Positions 49,491-57,658 are shown, counted from the first letter of the stretch. The stretch is 64,000 nt of DNA from Marinoscillum sp. 108 (GCF_902506655.1 NZ_LR734808.1:2356001-2420000); one strand, 5' to 3'. Translations and numbers: made by a program. Notes: a model not told the origin generated them from the letters alone.

Positions 49491-49596
49491 ATGAGCGCAG
49501 CGAATTCACGAGGGGCCAAGCGCATGGATGTGCGTATGAGTAAATGAGCGCAGCGAATTCACGAGGGGTAGCGCGCATGGATGTGCGTATGAGTAA
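49491..49596. repeat. Two 53-bp tandem repeats downstream of tRNA-Arg
   Basis: ATGAGCGCAGCGAATTCACG begins both units (49491-49543 and 49544-49596) and both end with GCATGGATGTGCGTATGAGT. The units differ only in the few bases after AGGGG. Each contains CGCATGGATGTGCG, able to form a small hairpin. Confidence 0.9.
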
Positions 49597-49613
49597 TCCT
49601 TCCGAGTGAACAA
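49595..49613 (+). repeat. Duplicate of the tRNA-Arg 3' end (att-like direct repeat)
   Basis: AATCCTTCCGAGTG is identical to 49389-49402 in the tRNA, and the match extends over 18 of 19 bases (CACAA versus AACAA). Such duplicates are left by site-specific integration into tRNA genes or by repeat spread. No integrase gene is present. Confidence 0.8.
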
Positions 49614-49621
49614 TTGGAGAA

Positions 49622-49658
49622 GAGGCTATCCCAAAAGTATTTGGGATAGCCTCTTTTG
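49622..49658. terminator. Strong bidirectional terminator hairpin
   Basis: AGAGGCTATCCCAAA pairs with TTTGGGATAGCCTCT around a very short loop, then TTTT. It lies just past the stop of the minus-strand dehydrogenase gene. Confidence 0.85.
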
Positions 49659-49671
49659 TTTAAGAATATGT

Positions 49672-50493
49672 TTATTTGCCGTGTGCAGCAATGGCAACAT
49701 GATTAAATTTCTCCCACTCGATCAATCTTTCAGCATAAACCTGCTTGGTTCGTTGCAGACCAACTTTCCCTAAAAAGTATCTCAATGGAGGGTTATCAGA
49801 ATCAATTAGTTGAAGGATAGCAGGAACTGTTGCTTCCGGTATTCCAGTTGCCGGCGCTTGCATGCCCTCATTGGCTGTCAATGCCGACCTTACAGAGTCA
49901 TAGTCAGAAATAGGCTGACTCAATACTGCGGAATCACCTGCAAAACTTGTTGCATAACCATTCGGTTCTACTAAAGTCACATGTAAACCAAAGCGTTCTA
50001 CCTCTTGAGCTAGAGCCTCACTTAGCCCTTCTACTGCAAACTTGGTAGCACTGTATAATCCGAGGGTTGGAAGGGTCCAAAGGCCTAGAACGCTAGATAA
50101 TTGAATCAGGTGACCATTTCCTTGCGCTCTGAATAATGGCAAAACAGCCTGTGTCACCCATAATGTTCCAAAAAGGTTTACATCAACAACTTCTTTAGCG
50201 TCCTTCTCTGATAGTTCTTCGGTAGCTCCAAACACGCCATAGCCTGCATTATTGATGACAACATCCAAAACTCCCCAACGTGCATGGGCTTCTTTTACCG
50301 TTTCGAATACTGCATTTCTATCAGTGATATCTAGCGATAATGGCACAAATGCATCAGAATACTGCGCTTTCAATTCATTGAAACTTGTAATATCTCTGGA
50401 AGTGGCAATCACGCGATCTCCTCTTTGTAAGAGTGCTTCAGTCCAGAGCCTCCCAAATCCTCTGGAAGCTCCGGTTATAAAAATCGTTTTCAT
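49672..50493 (-). CDS. Short-chain dehydrogenase/reductase (SDR), paralogue 1
   Basis: 273 residues, classical SDR. NAD(P)-binding TGASRGFG is at 7-14, then NNAGYG at 81-86, the catalytic Ser in LSSVLG near 133, Tyr147 and Lys151 in YSATKFAVEG. The substrate is unknown. It is 30 bp downstream of a paralogue of identical length (50524-51345) and is probably in one operon with it and the esterase at 51368. The N-termini of the paralogues match almost residue for residue over the first 20 positions. Confidence 0.92.
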   Translation of the reverse strand: MKTIFITGASRGFGRLWTEALLQRGDRVIATSRDITSFNELKAQYSDAFVPLSLDITDRNAVFETVKEAHARWGVLDVVINNAGYGVFGATEELSEKDAKEVVDVNLFGTLWVTQAVLPLFRAQGNGHLIQLSSVLGLWTLPTLGLYSATKFAVEGLSEALAQEVERFGLHVTLVEPNGYATSFAGDSAVLSQPISDYDSVRSALTANEGMQAPATGIPEATVPAILQLIDSDNPPLRYFLGKVGLQRTKQVYAERLIEWEKFNHVAIAAHGK

Positions 50494-50523
50494 TTATATT
50501 GTATCTATGTATTGTTATATCAT

Positions 50524-51345
50524 TTAATGACCATGAGCTTTAATGCTCACATCTTTCCAATGGTGAATTTGTTGAAGCCTACTGTTTAGTGATTGCTCTA
50601 CAGCTGCATAAGCTACTTTACCAAACAATAGGCGAAGTGGTGGCTCGGGATTGTCAATCAAGTCAAGAACAGGTGAAATGGTAGCCCCAGGCTTGCCCCA
50701 TGAAGAGACATCTTCTCCTGCTGTTGCAAAAGCATCTCGAACCGGCTGATAATCAGTAATCCCACTTTCGGTTTGTACTGCAGAAGCCCCAGCCCAGTCG
50801 GTTGCATATCCATTTGGTTCTATCAGCGTGATTTTAATATTCTGATGCACAACCTCAGTGGCGAGTGTCTCACTGAGCCCTTCCACAGCAAATTTGGATG
50901 CATTATAGAGGCCTAGCATTGGTAACGTTGTAAGTCCAAGGAAGCTGGAAACCTGTATGATATGACCACTTTTCTGTGATCGCATTACTGGAAGAATCGC
51001 TTGTGTTACCCATAGTAAACCGAAGAAATTGGTTTCCATCTGTGCACGGGCTTGTTCTTCTGTCGTTTCTTCTACCGTTCCAAATAGACCGTATCCAGCA
51101 TTGTTAATAAGAACATCTATTCTCTCAAAGTACTTCAGAGCTTTGTTCACAGCATCAATGCTGGCATGACGGTCAGTCACATCAAGTTGAAGGGGAAGGA
51201 ACCGATCCTTGTATTGTTCCTTTAATCCTTCAAGATCTGTCAGGTTTCTAGCGGTCGCTACGACCCGGTCTCCTCGCTCAAGGAGAGCCTCTGTCCAGAG
51301 CCTTCCAAATCCACGAGAAGCCCCGGTTATAAAAATAGTCTTCAT
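50524..51345 (-). CDS. Short-chain dehydrogenase/reductase (SDR), paralogue 2
   Basis: 273 residues with the same motif positions as its neighbour: TGASRGFG at 7-14, NNAGYG at 81-86, Ser in VSSFLG, Tyr147/Lys151 in YNASKFAVEG. It lies between the paralogue and the esterase with gaps of 30 and 22 bp. No operator copy sits upstream of either SDR, so both are probably transcribed from the esterase promoter, which carries a TetR-type operator. Confidence 0.92.
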   Translation of the reverse strand: MKTIFITGASRGFGRLWTEALLERGDRVVATARNLTDLEGLKEQYKDRFLPLQLDVTDRHASIDAVNKALKYFERIDVLINNAGYGLFGTVEETTEEQARAQMETNFFGLLWVTQAILPVMRSQKSGHIIQVSSFLGLTTLPMLGLYNASKFAVEGLSETLATEVVHQNIKITLIEPNGYATDWAGASAVQTESGITDYQPVRDAFATAGEDVSSWGKPGATISPVLDLIDNPEPPLRLLFGKVAYAAVEQSLNSRLQQIHHWKDVSIKAHGH

Positions 51346-51367
51346 TTCGACTTTTGATCTATTGATA

Positions 51368-52414
51368 TTATTTGTTGGAATTGGAGGAGTCTAATCCTTC
51401 CTTCAGTACAATGGCAGCTTGTATAATTGCTGTTTGAACCGCCGGAACATGCGCAAGTGGGTTGAGTAGACCATAATCATGGATGAGTCCCTGATAGCGA
51501 GTAAGTGTAACTGGTACCCCAGCCTCGCTCATTTTTCTGGCATAAGCTTCGCCCTCATCTCTGAGAATATCATTTTCCGCAGTTTGAACCAAAGCTGGTG
51601 GCAGACCTCTCAACTCTTCAATGGATGCATGTATAGGTGTTGCATACTTTTCTTTTCGTTCGTTAACATCCGTCGTATAATTGTCCCACATCCACTTCAT
51701 CAAACTGGTAGTAAGAAACCGCTCCTCTCCGAAAGACTCATAAGATGCCCTTGAGAAATCGGAATCTGTCACTGGCCAGAGTAAGATTTGCTGACTGATA
51801 GTTGGTGTCCCTTTATCCTTTGCCATCAAGGCCACTACTGCCGCCATATTTCCACCAACACTATTTCCAACTACCGCAAGACGACTGCCATCTACACCAA
51901 TCTGACGTCCGTTTTTTGCCACCCACTTTGTGGCTGCATATGCCTGATTGATTGCTTTAGGATATTGCGCCTCTGGCGATGGAGTATAATCAGGAAATAC
52001 AGCTACTGCACCACTATTTACTACCAGGTCCCTTACTAATCTCCTATGAGTGGCATAGTCTCCTAAAACCCAGCCTCCTCCATGAAAAAACATGAATACC
52101 GGTGGGTTTGCGTCAGCTCCTTCAGGTTTAACGATATGAATAGTTATTGTTTCGCCATCTTGCGTAATGGTTTTTTCTGACTCTTCAATACCAGAATAAT
52201 CGACTTCCACAGATTGTTGAGCACTGACCAGAACCTGCCTGGCTTCCGCAGGACTAAGCGTCTCCAAGGGCTTGCCTCCACTATTGTTTAACGCTTTCAG
52301 AAATTCTCTGATTTGAGGGTCTATGCTAGGGTCATTTTCTGCCGAAATGCTTTGAGCCTTTATCGCCGATACGGATGTTAAAAAAGTTAATAGAAATAAT
52401 ATGAAATTTTTCAT
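51368..52414 (-). CDS. Exported alpha/beta-hydrolase esterase of the HSL/acetyl-hydrolase type
   Basis: 348 residues with a signal peptide (FILFLLTFLTSVSAIKAQ), hence periplasmic or outside. The oxyanion motif HGGG is at 111-114, nucleophile Ser185 in GNSVGG, Asp282 in ENDILRDEG and His312 in LIHDYG. It hydrolyses an ester of unknown identity. It is the first gene of a likely esterase-SDR-SDR operon with an 18-bp operator 24 bp before its start codon. Confidence 0.9.
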   Translation of the reverse strand: MKNFILFLLTFLTSVSAIKAQSISAENDPSIDPQIREFLKALNNSGGKPLETLSPAEARQVLVSAQQSVEVDYSGIEESEKTITQDGETITIHIVKPEGADANPPVFMFFHGGGWVLGDYATHRRLVRDLVVNSGAVAVFPDYTPSPEAQYPKAINQAYAATKWVAKNGRQIGVDGSRLAVVGNSVGGNMAAVVALMAKDKGTPTISQQILLWPVTDSDFSRASYESFGEERFLTTSLMKWMWDNYTTDVNERKEKYATPIHASIEELRGLPPALVQTAENDILRDEGEAYARKMSEAGVPVTLTRYQGLIHDYGLLNPLAHVPAVQTAIIQAAIVLKEGLDSSNSNK

Positions 52415-52437
52415 CGCTTTATATGTTAAGTTTTAAA

Positions 52438-52455
52438 TTGTACCTTTTAGTACAC
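52438..52455. promoter_or_regulatory. TetR-type operator copy 1 (upstream of esterase operon)
   Basis: TTGTACCTTTTAGTACAC, 24 bp before the esterase ATG. It is one of four matches to TTGTACy-N3-yAGTACAn in the 51-55 kb block. Confidence 0.65.
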
Positions 52456-52465
52456 AATTATTGAT

Positions 52466-52491
52466 TAAAAAGCTCCACCTTTTATGGAGCC
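52466..52491 (-). terminator. Terminator after the 34-codon small ORF
   Basis: On the minus strand GGCTCCA pairs with TGGAGC and runs into TTTTTAAT, about 11 bp after the stop of the small ORF at 52502. It has no other plausible upstream gene unless the hydrolase mRNA reads through. Confidence 0.6.
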
Positions 52492-52501
52492 AGGTTTTTA
52501 T

Positions 52502-52606
52502 TTAAGAGACCAGTGTTGCAGATAACTTTATTTCAAAGCCAAGTGCATTGCTCACAGGAAATATCTTTTCTGCATTTTGTGCTACTTTTTTTTTGAAACT
52601 CGTCAT
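52502..52606 (-). CDS. Candidate 34-residue small protein under operator control
   Basis: ATG at 52604-52606, stop at 52502-52504. The peptide begins MTSFKKKVAQ and ends IKLSATLVS: a basic N-terminus followed by a mixed hydrophobic stretch, without signal peptide or clear membrane helix. Support for reality is contextual. A perfect 20-bp palindrome lies 28 bp upstream and a hairpin terminator follows the stop, so it is a complete transcription unit. I recognise no family. It could instead be a non-coding RNA or a remnant. Confidence 0.45.
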   Translation of the reverse strand: MTSFKKKVAQNAEKIFPVSNALGFEIKLSATLVS

Positions 52607-52634
52607 TCTCTTTTCCTCGAATGTTTAGTCCGTA

Positions 52635-52652
52635 TTGTACTAATTAGTACAA
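52635..52652. promoter_or_regulatory. TetR-type operator copy 2 (perfect palindrome)
   Basis: TTGTACTAATTAGTACAA is fully palindromic, extending to 20 bp at 52634-52653. It lies between the hydrolase stop and the small ORF and is the best copy in the set. Confidence 0.75.
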
Positions 52653-52671
52653 TTTTTCGCACATAAAATCA

Positions 52672-53532
52672 TTATTTAAAATGATCAAGAAAATCATTGG
52701 CCTGTACAGCAAATGTCTCCGGATACTGATAAAATGAACCGTGAGCAGCATCAGGGTAATAGCTTAATGTTGCATTGGGAAGTGATTTAAAAAGTACATA
52801 TGAATTGTTGGAATCCATCATTTCATCATCGCTTCCCTGTACAATGAATACGGGGTGATCAATTTGAGATAAATGATCCTCAACTGGGGGTGTTGCCCAT
52901 GCTGAAATGGCCTTCATTTGAGCCATAATGCTATCAACACTGGTCTCCACGTCTCTATCATGCTTCCTTGCATTAAGTCTTTGTAATACACTTCTACCTG
53001 CCTCACGGCTAGATTCTGAATCTGTGAAGAAAATTTTCAGAAAGCGCTCTTCAGGATCAAGGCTCATTGCATGCTCTATTAGTTGCGCGAATCCTGTCAA
53101 AACCTCAGCTCCTTGAGGTGCAGTTCCAACCATAATAATTCTTCTGATCAGGTCAGAATAATAGATACCAAGATGCTGAGCAATGAATCCACCTAATGAA
53201 AAACCTAAGACATCTATTTTAGATAAACCTAATGCTTTGATAAACAAAACAGCATCGGCTGTCATAGATTCAACAGTATTTGGCGTATTTCCTCCACTAT
53301 TGCCTACTCCAACATTATCAAATACGATAACTTCTCTTTCTGCTGCCAATGCATCCATTATCAAAGGATCCCAGTTATCTAACGTGCCAGTAAAGTGTTG
53401 AAAGCCTACTAGAGGGACCTTATTTTTGGAATTCCCAAACCTTCGGTAGGCAAAATCAATCCCATTGACCTTTAGGTACTGCGTTGAAGCTTTGGCGAAA
53501 TGTTTTGTAACTTTTGTCATGGCTAATCTCAA
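52672..53532 (-). CDS. Alpha/beta-fold hydrolase
   Basis: 286 residues, cytoplasmic. QHFTGTLDNWDP forms the oxyanion-side loop, nucleophile Ser112 lies in GFSLGGFIAQ, an acid is in VQGSDDEMMDS and the catalytic His is in DAAHGSFYQYPE. It is similar to the haloperoxidase/esterase branch of the fold; the substrate is unknown. The start overlaps the upstream gene by 4 bp (ATGA), so both form one operon controlled by the operator at 54273. Confidence 0.9.
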   Translation of the reverse strand: MRLAMTKVTKHFAKASTQYLKVNGIDFAYRRFGNSKNKVPLVGFQHFTGTLDNWDPLIMDALAAEREVIVFDNVGVGNSGGNTPNTVESMTADAVLFIKALGLSKIDVLGFSLGGFIAQHLGIYYSDLIRRIIMVGTAPQGAEVLTGFAQLIEHAMSLDPEERFLKIFFTDSESSREAGRSVLQRLNARKHDRDVETSVDSIMAQMKAISAWATPPVEDHLSQIDHPVFIVQGSDDEMMDSNNSYVLFKSLPNATLSYYPDAAHGSFYQYPETFAVQANDFLDHFK

Positions 53533-54254
53533 TTGAATGTTAAACCTTTTATATCGATGGAAACCAAAACGGGATCCTTGGCATAACTCCCATCTTCATT
53601 CAGAATGTATATTCTCCTTTTCGTTCCAGTTTGAATGCCAGAAAATGATTTATAGTTTTCTACAATCTGGGTTGCAGATGACCCTCCAAGCACCTCAGGC
53701 CAATAATCATGACGTCTTAGAAAGCCCTCTTCACTATAATAAAAGATCTGCCTTCTGCTATGGGTTGCAAAATCCGCTGGATATATAACCTCGAGCCTTC
53801 TTAATACTTCATTTCCTTCCTCCCTAGGCTCTAACTCCTTCACTTGGACTCCAGACATTAGGAAATTGAAAGGAGTAGTCAGGTAGTTCCAAGTCGCATA
53901 GCTAGAGAAATAAACCAACTGTAGTTTACTCCATGGGGTCTCGATAGTGTGGCCCTGAAAGGAGTCTTTAGGCTGAAACAAGCTTTCTTCCACCTTATCC
54001 CCATCCAAAAGAGAAACTTTTAGAGGACTAAATTCTGAGCTGGTATTTGTACTAAAAATTCCTTTCCATATTCCTTTTTGCTGATGAAGATCCGCTTTGA
54101 ATTGTACGTCCTTCAAAGGATCATCATGCCCTTTCAATGGCCAAGTTACACCTCCAATATTTAAGTGAGCCTCTAACCCTTGCTGTTGATTCCAGAAATC
54201 TGCGCCTCCGTGAAAGTCAATTACTTTTTCTAATAGTTCTGCCGTGTTTTTCAT
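53529..54254 (-). CDS. Conserved hypothetical protein with LolA-like beta fold
   Basis: 241 residues from the ATG at 54252-54254. The longer frame starts inside the operator at 54273-54290 and is rejected for that reason. No signal peptide. KVIDFHGGADFWNQQQGLEA opens a beta-rich domain containing WPLKGHDDP and YSEEGFLRRHDYWP. The HGG-x-x-x-W start is one I have seen in uncharacterised proteins next to TetR genes. There is no catalytic motif. It is co-transcribed with the alpha/beta-hydrolase. Confidence 0.72.
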   Translation of the reverse strand: MKNTAELLEKVIDFHGGADFWNQQQGLEAHLNIGGVTWPLKGHDDPLKDVQFKADLHQQKGIWKGIFSTNTSSEFSPLKVSLLDGDKVEESLFQPKDSFQGHTIETPWSKLQLVYFSSYATWNYLTTPFNFLMSGVQVKELEPREEGNEVLRRLEVIYPADFATHSRRQIFYYSEEGFLRRHDYWPEVLGGSSATQIVENYKSFSGIQTGTKRRIYILNEDGSYAKDPVLVSIDIKGLTFN

Positions 54255-54272
54255 AATTAAAATAGATTTATT

Positions 54273-54290
54273 TTGTACCAATCAGTACAG
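54273..54290. promoter_or_regulatory. TetR-type operator copy 3 (upstream of hypothetical-hydrolase operon)
   Basis: TTGTACCAATCAGTACAG, 19 bp before the chosen ATG of the 241-residue gene and 18 bp past the tetR stop. Confidence 0.65.
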
Positions 54291-54307
54291 TTTAAGTTAA
54301 AAAATTT

Positions 54308-54886
54308 TCATTCCAATATTTCGAGGTTCAATTTTATCACCTCTCTAACTTCCTTTGCACTCCTGCCTGCATTTCGAATCACATTGACTCCAGCCCACAA
54401 GCTTTGGAGGTGCAAGCCAATCAACTCAGTTGAAAGTGCAGTTTTTAGGTATCCCGCATTTTTTTCTCGATCAATCGCTTCCATGAATAGTTGCCTGACA
54501 ACATCAAGCTGATTGGCAGCTACACATTTCAAATGTTCATCATCAACCTGCAAAACCGCATTGACAAAATAGCAGCCAAATTTTCCAAACTGACTTTCCG
54601 GATCTGCTACTGCATAGAAAAATTTTCTGATCTCCTCAGTTGGTCTGGCTGAATCCCGTAAGGCCTGCTTAAAGTCCTTCATGTAGTGACTACCAACTCT
54701 GTTCACCGACTTTTCAAATAACTCTTGCTTACCACCTTTATATGAATGATAAAAACTTCCTTTCCCGATACCCATCGCTTTAAGTAAGTTTTCAGCCGAA
54801 GCATTTTCGTATCCCTTTTCCCAGAAAACAGCAATAGCTTTATCTAGTGCCTGTTCTTCATCAAAAATTTTAGGTCTCCCTGCCAT
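54308..54886 (-). CDS. TetR-family transcriptional repressor
   Basis: 192 residues. MAGRPKIFDEEQALDKAIAV leads into the helix-turn-helix NASAENLLKAMGIGKGSFYH (about 28-47), then a helical ligand domain. It belongs to the AcrR/YcfQ-like group that senses small hydrophobic or electrophilic molecules. Four copies of one palindrome flank the genes at 51.4-54.9 kb, one of them 33 bp before this gene's own start, so autorepression plus control of the neighbouring hydrolases and SDRs is likely. The ligand is unknown. Confidence 0.93.
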   Translation of the reverse strand: MAGRPKIFDEEQALDKAIAVFWEKGYENASAENLLKAMGIGKGSFYHSYKGGKQELFEKSVNRVGSHYMKDFKQALRDSARPTEEIRKFFYAVADPESQFGKFGCYFVNAVLQVDDEHLKCVAANQLDVVRQLFMEAIDREKNAGYLKTALSTELIGLHLQSLWAGVNVIRNAGRSAKEVREVIKLNLEILE

Positions 54887-54918
54887 ATTCTCCTTATTTC
54901 TTACGTAAAGATATAGTA

Positions 54919-54936
54919 TTGTACTATTTAGTACAA
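54919..54936. promoter_or_regulatory. TetR-type operator copy 4 (tetR promoter)
   Basis: TTGTACTATTTAGTACAA, 33 bp upstream of the tetR start, a near-perfect palindrome. Confidence 0.7.
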
Positions 54937-55011
54937 AATAGGTTGCATTAAATCTTTACTTTTTTTCAAATCTTTTCTGAAAATCAATTATTTAAGAGAG
55001 ACAGGGCATAT

Positions 55012-55812
55012 TTAATTGATCTTAGAAGGAGAATATCCAAAGTGTTTTTTAAATGAATAGGAGAAATGAGAGAGATTCTCAAACCCTGACACAAAGTAAA
55101 CTTCAACTGGTTTTTTATTGTCTTCTTTCAAGAGATAATGAGCTAACTCTAGTCTTTTCTGAATTAGCCACTTTTGTGGCGAAATGTGATAGGCTTTACG
55201 AAAATCCCGGTTGAATGTCGCAATGCTGCGTCCTGTCAAATAGCTAAATTTCTTCAATGGCATGTTAAACATGTAATTCTTTTCCATGTAGTCTACAAGA
55301 TTAACCTTCCCTGGTTCAGAAAAGTCTGTAAGTAGACCATCCACGGCTTTATCGATGGACCGCAATATCCCTATGCCCTCCTCTATTTTTAGTTTCGCTA
55401 TTTCTTCAGGCAGTTGGCTTTCTAATTCAAAATAAGGCTCAAGGGAAGCAAAATAACTTTCAAGTAAAGCATGTGGAGGATAAGTCTGTATCTTTTTATT
55501 CGGTACTTGTGTAGCTAATTGATCGACTTTCGAATAATATACCTTCAATCTTTCGGTTTTAAAGGCTACGGCAATTGATTTATAAGGTCTACCATCTTTT
55601 GGACGTTTGATTACCATACACAATTGATTTCGCGGAACAAGTAGTATATCACCTACCCGAAAAGTATAAGTCATGTCTGCCGAAACAATATTCATTTCTC
55701 CGGAGATCACCCGAATTAAAGTGTGGTATTCAGCAATTGCTTCAGTTTTGAAATCCTTTTCATCAACACATGCTTGAACAATCTCAGCGAACTTTGCTTC
55801 TCTTTTATCCAT
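55012..55812 (-). CDS. AraC-family transcriptional regulator 1
   Basis: 266 residues. An N-terminal cupin-like effector domain (TLIRVISGEMNIVSADMTYT, RVGDILLVPRNQLCMVIK) precedes a C-terminal double HTH (about 165-266; MPLKKFSYLTGRSIATFNRD, then FENLSHFSYSFKKHFGYSPS). This is the exporter/xenobiotic-type AraC plan. The target is not evident; nearby are the TetR regulon and the SDR at 56431. Confidence 0.9.
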   Translation of the reverse strand: MDKREAKFAEIVQACVDEKDFKTEAIAEYHTLIRVISGEMNIVSADMTYTFRVGDILLVPRNQLCMVIKRPKDGRPYKSIAVAFKTERLKVYYSKVDQLATQVPNKKIQTYPPHALLESYFASLEPYFELESQLPEEIAKLKIEEGIGILRSIDKAVDGLLTDFSEPGKVNLVDYMEKNYMFNMPLKKFSYLTGRSIATFNRDFRKAYHISPQKWLIQKRLELAHYLLKEDNKKPVEVYFVSGFENLSHFSYSFKKHFGYSPSKIN

Positions 55813-55842
55813 TTCTAAAGCTTTGATAAATACGTTTTTCTA

Positions 55843-56356
55843 TCACTTAATACACTTACTTCTTTCAAAATAGGTTTTCAAAGATTCAAGGTATTCATCG
55901 TTTCTTTTTGAATTGTAGGTATCGGCTATTAATATCAGCAACACTAAAAACAAGAGTCCTATAAAAAATCCTTTCCAGAAATAACTCGGTGTAGCTACCA
56001 TCAACCATGCCAATATTGTGATGAAACAAGCAAACCCCAAGAAAGCACAGCGAAAAGAAATTCATAACTTTTTCCATTCTTCCTATTTCAGATTGTTGCA
56101 ATTCCAACTCAGTTTCATCTATACGATTCGGTAGCTCCTTGATCATCATATCATTATAATATTTGTTAGAAAGAATAATAACAATTAGCAGGCCTCCTGA
56201 AATCAAAAAACCTGTCGCAATCCCCTTGGATATGGGATGAGCTGAGGCTTTGAAAAGTATCAAAATGCCAGCACCCACGAGGAGTATACCAGCTAGAACT
56301 ACATATGGCACACCGGCCTTCTCGGCTGTATAATAATTATGAATTTCTTCAATCAT
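55843..56356 (-). pseudogene. Frameshifted multi-pass membrane protein
   Basis: Two overlapping frames make one protein. The frame 56356 to 55895 encodes two membrane segments (VVLAGILLVGAGILILF, GFLISGGLLIVIILS) and a helical ELQQSEIGRMEKVMNFF. The other frame, open to 55843, continues with FACFITILAWLMVATPSYFW, WKGFFIGLLFLVLLILIA and DEYLESLK. Removing one G from the GGGG run (plus-strand CCCC at 56035-56038) joins them as SLCFLG-FACFITILAW. I recall intact relatives with RMEKV-x-K-NF and WKG-x-GxGLL at these places. It is a sequencing error, phase-variable tract or true pseudogene. Function unknown. Confidence 0.78.
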
Positions 56357-56430
56357 GGAATTTTTAAATAAATGTAGGATGGCATGGCATGGAAATATCC
56401 ATTATCATCCTACATATTGATAAGGACACC

Positions 56431-57303
56431 TTACTTCTTCATCAATTCTGGAAGAACCATTTCATTCTCGAAATCAGCATAAAAGCTTAAATCTTTCCAC
56501 TTTTCGGCTTCTTCCCATCTTTTAGCACTTGCTTCTTTTACCAGGTTATATGAATCACTTCCAACCAAAATATGTGAGGGAACTTCATCTGCTTCACTCA
56601 CTTTAAGGATGATTTCAGCCACCTTTTGAGGGTCACTATTCTCATTTCCCCAATAATTTTCAAGAAATTTAATAGTGTTTCCTACTGTAGGTTCATATTC
56701 GGGCAATAGCTCTATGGTGTCCGCATAGGCTCGTTTACCCCAGTTGGTACGCATACCTCCAGGCTCCAGTGCTGTGACTTTCACATTAAAAGGAGCAGTT
56801 TCTTGAGCGAGCCCTTCTGTGAAGCCGCCTATCGCCCATTTGGATGCATGATAAGCTGCCTGGCCTGCTACAGCCATTCTTCCACCTCCTGATGATATCT
56901 GTATAATGTGGCCACTCCGTTGTTTTCTCATATAAGGCAAAACCTCACGGGTAAGTGTAACAACGCCAAAAAAACACGTCTCAACTAGTTTGCGAAAATC
57001 TGCTGCTGGCATTTGCTCAAATGGTCGGTTATCTCCATAACCGGCATTGTTCACCAGTACATCAATACGTCCAAAATGTTTAATGCCTTTGCTAACTACT
57101 TCTTTGGCCTGACCTTCATCCGTAACATCCAAAGTTTTCACAAGTATCTGATCTCCATACAAAGATTTCAGATCTGATAACTGTTCAACTTTCCGTGCTG
57201 TAGCTACCACTTGATGTCCAGATTTTAGAGCTGTTCCTACTATGTTTCTTCCAAGTCCATTCCCGCTTCCGGTCACGAACCAGACTTTACTGTTTGTTTC
57301 CAT
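56431..57303 (-). CDS. Short-chain dehydrogenase/reductase (SDR) 3
   Basis: 290 residues. TGSGNGLG at 11-18, NNAGYG at 85-90, Ser in ISSGGG near 138, Tyr151 and Lys155 in YHASKWAIGG. It is only distantly related to the two SDRs at 49.7-51.3 kb. It is separated from neighbours by 75-355 bp and so is probably its own unit. The substrate is unknown. Confidence 0.9.
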   Translation of the reverse strand: METNSKVWFVTGSGNGLGRNIVGTALKSGHQVVATARKVEQLSDLKSLYGDQILVKTLDVTDEGQAKEVVSKGIKHFGRIDVLVNNAGYGDNRPFEQMPAADFRKLVETCFFGVVTLTREVLPYMRKQRSGHIIQISSGGGRMAVAGQAAYHASKWAIGGFTEGLAQETAPFNVKVTALEPGGMRTNWGKRAYADTIELLPEYEPTVGNTIKFLENYWGNENSDPQKVAEIILKVSEADEVPSHILVGSDSYNLVKEASAKRWEEAEKWKDLSFYADFENEMVLPELMKK

Positions 57304-57658
57304 TTTACTATTGATTTATATAGCAAAATTAGAAGTGGCCCTAGTATGAGACTTTGTTGAAAATATCAAGTTTACTTTGTTGAGCGGATCAACCTGTATA
57401 GTTTAATAGTTTGCAGCATCCTTTGTGGTTTAAAAATTGAGGTTGCGATATCTCCTTAGCATTTTGAATTGTGCTTTTAATCAAGTTTGGCGTCAAGAAT
57501 CGAGTAGTGCCAGATATGAAGTGGCATGAGCAGCTAATAGTATGTTTTGCAGGATAATGCCACAATCAAGACTACTGACGTGATAAATGTCAGGGCGAAA
57601 CCAAGGCAATCAGAAAATAATGTGCTATTCTTTTCATCTTAATAATATTCAGTAATTA
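57304..57658. other. Intergenic region without recognisable gene
   Basis: 355 bp of AT-rich DNA between two minus-strand genes. On the minus strand TAATTTTG, about 20 bp before the SDR start, fits the -7 element, but no good -33 is seen. I find no ORF, hairpin terminator or repeat worth calling. Confidence 0.5.

Noticed and set aside
49342-49578. Minus-strand frames over tRNA-Arg and its downstream repeats
   Set aside because: They read antisense through the tRNA and the tandem repeat, hence not proteins.
54255-54281. Upstream start for the hypothetical gene at 53529
   Set aside because: It begins within the operator palindrome; the ATG at 54252-54254 is preferred.
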